From the NCBI GenBank assembly GCA_028714915.1, contig JAQTLL010000004.1:62001-126000 (forward strand): a stretch of DNA of 64,000 nt, in the 5' to 3' direction. The stretch's first letter is position 1, and every line of letters starts with the position of its first letter. Source of the stretch: Sulfuricurvum sp. GTDB lineage: Bacteria > Campylobacterota > Campylobacteria > Campylobacterales > Sulfurimonadaceae. The notes beneath the pieces were generated by a model. The model ran no database searches, had not been told where the DNA came from, and saw nothing but the letters and a program-made list of their open reading frames with translations. Positions 61,311 to 64,000 of this stretch are shown here, one piece after another. The position numbers and the translations under genes are program-made.

Positions 61311-61443
61311 CTTCACCCTTCCCATTGTAATGGTTTATTTTACCCTATTCGCAGGGTGCTTTTTCCATGGTTATACGCCAATTGCGATTAAACTCTTTTT
61401 TAAGGGTATTTTCTTGGTGGGGAATCAAACAGCTCTTTGTAGG

Positions 61444-62004
61444 TCATTTAGATCTAAAACCTCTCACTAACAAGACTATCACCATCATTTCAACAAAGAA
61501 AAGGGGGAAATGGAGGTAATAGACTTGGGTATGTGCATCGCTAATCCCATAATAATCAATCCATTTGTAAAAAGCGTAGGAGAGGAGTAGCCCTGCGAGG
61601 TAGCCTTGTTGTTTGACCACATCAATCCATCCCATAATCCGAGCATGACGGGCAAAATGGGTTTCTGCCCGAACCAAATAGCCTCCCAATATAAATGAGA
61701 GCTGATAGGCGCTGTAAATGATGAGAGAGGTGGTTTGAAGGGAGGGGAAAAGGATGAAAAACCCAATCATAAAAAGCATGATAAGTTCAGCGGAGAGTGA
61801 AAAGCGGAAAAAATACTCCAGTTTCATAAGGCGATGGTAGCCGTATGCCAGTACCATAAGTCCAAGGGCTAGAACAATCCCCCCCAGTGAAAAAGTACTG
61901 GGCGAGAGTGAACCATAAATGGTAAACGCCGCACCACCCAGTAACCCTGTGAAGAGGGAGTTGACGAATTTATAGCGCAGGTAGGGGTGGAAAAGGAGTT
62001 TCAT
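61444..62004 (-). CDS. Hypothetical membrane protein with five to six TM helices
   Basis: 186 residues, mostly hydrophobic: FVNSLFTGLLGGAAFTIYG, LGGIVLALGLMVLAYGYHRLMKLEY, LIMLFMIGFFILFPSLQ, LIIYSAYQLSFILGGYLVRAETHFARHA, YLAGLLLSYAFYKW and FPLFFVEMMVIVLLVRGF. Family not recognised; it could be half of a transporter. The start codon abuts the TonB-receptor stop (62004), so both are in one operon, suggesting a role in the uptake of the same ligand. That role is guesswork. Confidence 0.6.
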   Translation of the reverse strand: MKLLFHPYLRYKFVNSLFTGLLGGAAFTIYGSLSPSTFSLGGIVLALGLMVLAYGYHRLMKLEYFFRFSLSAELIMLFMIGFFILFPSLQTTSLIIYSAYQLSFILGGYLVRAETHFARHARIMGWIDVVKQQGYLAGLLLSYAFYKWIDYYGISDAHTQVYYLHFPLFFVEMMVIVLLVRGFRSK

Positions 62005-63818
62005 TAATAATTTACTTTTAGACCTGCATATAAACTTCTTCCGGCAGTCGCATAGCCATCAACCGTTTGATAGTAGCGATCAAAAATATTATCGAATTTA
62101 GCATAAAGATCAATATTTTTGTTGATAGTATAATTGACAACACCACCAAAGACCGCATAATTTCCTGTTTCGACAGTTTGTGCCGCAGTATCATATCGAG
62201 TACCGATATATTGGCTATTAAGTCCAAAATGCAATTTATCCGACGAATACCAATCGACAGAGGCTTTAATGCTTTCGTGTGGTCTGCGGGCTAACTCTTT
62301 TCCGCTACCATCTACTGCATGTAGGCGAGTATAGGCTCCGGTAACAATAAGTGAATCTCCAATCGGTTGTTTGATTTTTGCTTCATACCCTTGAAGAATA
62401 GATGTTCCAGAGATATTGATCATTTGTGTCCATAAGTCATTAATTGCGATCATATCTTTTATTGTATTGTAAAAATAAGTCAAACTTAAATTTTTGTAAG
62501 TCCCTGTAATATCAAAGCTGCGGATGTTTTCAGGTTTTAGGTTTTCGTTTGAATTTCCCCATGGATAATAGATGTCATCTAAATTTGGTACTTTGTAGGC
62601 AGTTCCATAATTAGCACTTACGGTAGCGTCACTAATATTTTGTTTTACCCCTATTTTCGCTGTTGTTTTGGAGCCGAAAATGGAATAATCGTCATAACGG
62701 ATAGTTTCAGTCATAACGGTTGAATTGTTATTGAAAAGGTTGGTGTTAGAGGCAAAAAGGGCACGTCCCGTATAATTTTTGCTAATGCTACTTCCGGCTA
62801 CCGTATCAACGTTAAATTTTTGGCATAAGATACCCGCTACAAGTGTTCCTGAATCAGTGTATTTAAACGTATCAATGAGTCCCGTCTCATCTGTTTTTCC
62901 TTTATATCCGCCATAATAGTCTCGTTCAAAATCGGAACGTTCGGTATACGCTTGAAGTATATTGTGTGCCTCAGTATGAGTATAGGAAACTTTGTTAAAG
63001 TGTTGTTTGAAGCTGTTGGCATTGGTCGTATTGTCTATTCCAGTATTATCGAATTCTACATGAGATGATATATTTCGGTGTGCTAGTTCGATACGGTCAT
63101 TATCGGTAAAATTGATTCCTCCTTTGACATGTACGGTAGTAGAGCTGTATTGATCCCGTTCCCAACCCAAATTATCAAAGCGTGAACCATAAAGAGGATT
63201 AGATTTTTTCGGCTCAGCGGCTGAGAACCCATTCGTTAAAAGCCGATCAAAGCCAATTTTAATATCCCCTTTATTTATAACATGAGAAAGGGTGGCCCCA
63301 AATTTTTTAGTACCGTAACTTCCTGTTTCGGTATAGGCAGTTACATGATGTGGCTGTGCTTTTTTGGTAATAATATTGATGACACCGGCATCAGCATCCG
63401 CCCCCCAAATACCTGATTGAGCCCCTTTAATTACTTCGATGCGTTCAATATCGCTAAGTGTGATTTGATCGAGAAATGCGCCGTCAAAGTTGGTTGGATC
63501 GTTTGCGCGCATTCCGTCGATTAGTACGAGCGTATATTTATTGGAAAAGCCTCGAACATACAGAGATGATTGCTGCCCGATTCCACCAGATTGTGTAAAA
63601 TCGATACCCGCAAGCGTATTAAGCGCCTCAATAACGCTGGTATAGTGGCGTTCTTCTATCTCTTCAGCCGTAATAACATCGATATTAGCGGTAGTTTCTT
63701 TGAGCGATTGTTCAGTTTTAGCGGCACTGACGACGATGGGATCAAGTGTTAAATCTTTAGCCCCTAATGAGGTAACAAGTGTCGCACAAGCGACGATGGA
63801 AAGAGTGTGTTTAAACAT
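62004..63818 (-). CDS. TonB-dependent outer-membrane receptor, BtuB-like
   Basis: 604 residues. Signal peptide ~1-20. A plug domain follows with TonB box-like LDPIVVSAAKTEQSLKETTANIDVITAEEIEERHYTSVIEALNTLAGIDF, SLYVRGFSNKYTLVLIDGMRANDPTNFDG, and IERIEVIKGAQSGIWGADADAGVINIITKK. The C-terminal ~450 residues form the 22-strand barrel ending in YAGLKVNY. Plug motifs resemble BtuB and haem/siderophore receptors; the ligand cannot be told. It starts an operon with the membrane protein gene downstream. Confidence 0.92.
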   Translation of the reverse strand: MFKHTLSIVACATLVTSLGAKDLTLDPIVVSAAKTEQSLKETTANIDVITAEEIEERHYTSVIEALNTLAGIDFTQSGGIGQQSSLYVRGFSNKYTLVLIDGMRANDPTNFDGAFLDQITLSDIERIEVIKGAQSGIWGADADAGVINIITKKAQPHHVTAYTETGSYGTKKFGATLSHVINKGDIKIGFDRLLTNGFSAAEPKKSNPLYGSRFDNLGWERDQYSSTTVHVKGGINFTDNDRIELAHRNISSHVEFDNTGIDNTTNANSFKQHFNKVSYTHTEAHNILQAYTERSDFERDYYGGYKGKTDETGLIDTFKYTDSGTLVAGILCQKFNVDTVAGSSISKNYTGRALFASNTNLFNNNSTVMTETIRYDDYSIFGSKTTAKIGVKQNISDATVSANYGTAYKVPNLDDIYYPWGNSNENLKPENIRSFDITGTYKNLSLTYFYNTIKDMIAINDLWTQMINISGTSILQGYEAKIKQPIGDSLIVTGAYTRLHAVDGSGKELARRPHESIKASVDWYSSDKLHFGLNSQYIGTRYDTAAQTVETGNYAVFGGVVNYTINKNIDLYAKFDNIFDRYYQTVDGYATAGRSLYAGLKVNY

Positions 63819-63858
63819 AGGTATCCTTAACGATTATAATAATTTTTGTTTTGATGTT

Positions 63859-63886
63859 CGTCATTCCCGCGAAGGCGGGAATGACG
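63859..63886. repeat. Short palindromic element upstream of the TonB-receptor gene
   Basis: CGTCATTCCCGCG...CGCGGGAATGACG, a single near-perfect palindrome with both family ends. Ten bases further right begins the partial gene at the window edge. Confidence 0.75.
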
Positions 63887-63895
63887 AGATAAAAA

Positions 63896-64000
63896 TTAAT
63901 CGTTATCCGGAGGAGAAATAGCAGAATAGATATAGATAGGACAAACAGGAGCGACCAGTTCAATACGGGTAATGTTTTGGATGAGGCGGACTTCAGATGC
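63896..64000 (-). CDS. C-terminal end of a gene cut by the window edge
   Basis: The minus strand is open from the right edge to a TAA at 63896-63898, giving 34 residues ending in VRLIQNITRIELVAPVCPIYIYSAISPPDND. No motif that I recognise. It reads the same way as the TonB-receptor gene, with a palindromic repeat between. Too short to name; it could be chance, but the absence of stops over the whole visible length and the operon-like position support a real gene. Confidence 0.45.
   Translation of the reverse strand, partial: ASEVRLIQNITRIELVAPVCPIYIYSAISPPDND

Noticed and set aside
63819..63895. Cobalamin riboswitch before the TonB receptor
   Set aside because: The gap is too short and lacks the B12-box; it contains only a palindromic element and the promoter.
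1..64000. CRISPR arrays, rRNA genes, intact insertion sequences
   Set aside because: No regularly spaced direct repeats, rRNA signature sequences or transposase genes were seen; repeated sequences are the short palindromic family and the 69-bp pair only.

Overview
The window reads as a chromosome segment of a Campylobacterota (Epsilonproteobacteria) member, most like the Sulfuricurvum/Sulfurimonas group. This is inferred from gene content: sigma-54 promoters in front of hook genes, a Suv3-like helicase, purT, a tamA-tamB pair, CHC2 primase, abundant two-component and c-di-GMP genes, and short motile-cell type operons. I could not run a search to fix the genus. Most of the window is ordinary core genome. 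There is no CRISPR array, no intact insertion sequence and no rRNA. There are two tRNAs: Ala(GGC) on the plus strand and Ser(GGA) on the minus strand.

Left part (1-12.3 kb): an orphan pstS and an outer-membrane porin share the same operator architecture (11-bp-spaced GTAAY/GTTAC repeats exactly 10 bp upstream of a TACAAT -10 box), so both look phosphate-regulated. After several small membrane proteins come a dGTPase-like hydrolase and a BaiN/HI0933 flavoprotein. Next is a two-gene insert, dinD plus a single-chain type IIG restriction-modification enzyme. It is bracketed by a 69-bp direct repeat that duplicates the 3' end of the flavoprotein gene. typA follows.

12.3-37 kb: a sigma-54 flagellar hook operon (fliK, flgD, flgE-like, flgE), then RDD and MFS membrane proteins, MscS, a nitroreductase, DUF309, a rhodanese-like protein and a Suv3-type helicase. 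A yajQ / HD-GYP / HTH operon overlaps the helicase gene tail to tail. A two-subunit fumarate-reductase-like pair follows, with Gln in place of the covalent-flavin His and an extra Cys in the third iron-sulfur site. Then come an AEC carrier, a 2-hydroxyacid dehydrogenase, purT, rpsU, a six-TM chemoreceptor, dnaG, a PP-loop enzyme, and a divergent copper-type HMA protein and TauE/SafE-like membrane protein.

38-45.4 kb: the most striking block. Six tightly packed minus-strand genes encode, in transcription order, REC-HD-GYP, REC, a globin-coupled hybrid histidine kinase, HDOD, a FIST-domain protein and a soluble PAS-PAS histidine kinase. The globin keeps its candidate proximal His. The FIST plus PAS-kinase pair resembles the NosP/NahK nitric-oxide sensing arrangement. 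My reading is a haem-based O2/NO sensing system with c-di-GMP hydrolysis as output. A stand-alone degenerate GGDEF domain lies just beyond it.

45.5-64 kb: a SPOR-like protein and tRNA-Ala, then sodB and a CHAD gene whose C-terminus reads into the tRNA. Next come a TPR protein and a Kup potassium transporter with a short KdpD and KdpE, but no KdpFABC. A hemerythrin / DUF2249 / NnrS-like membrane protein group (probable NO or O2 handling), tamA-tamB, and a TonB-dependent receptor follow. A family of short palindromic intergenic elements with CGTCATTCC / GGGATGACG ends occurs at least nine times through the window.
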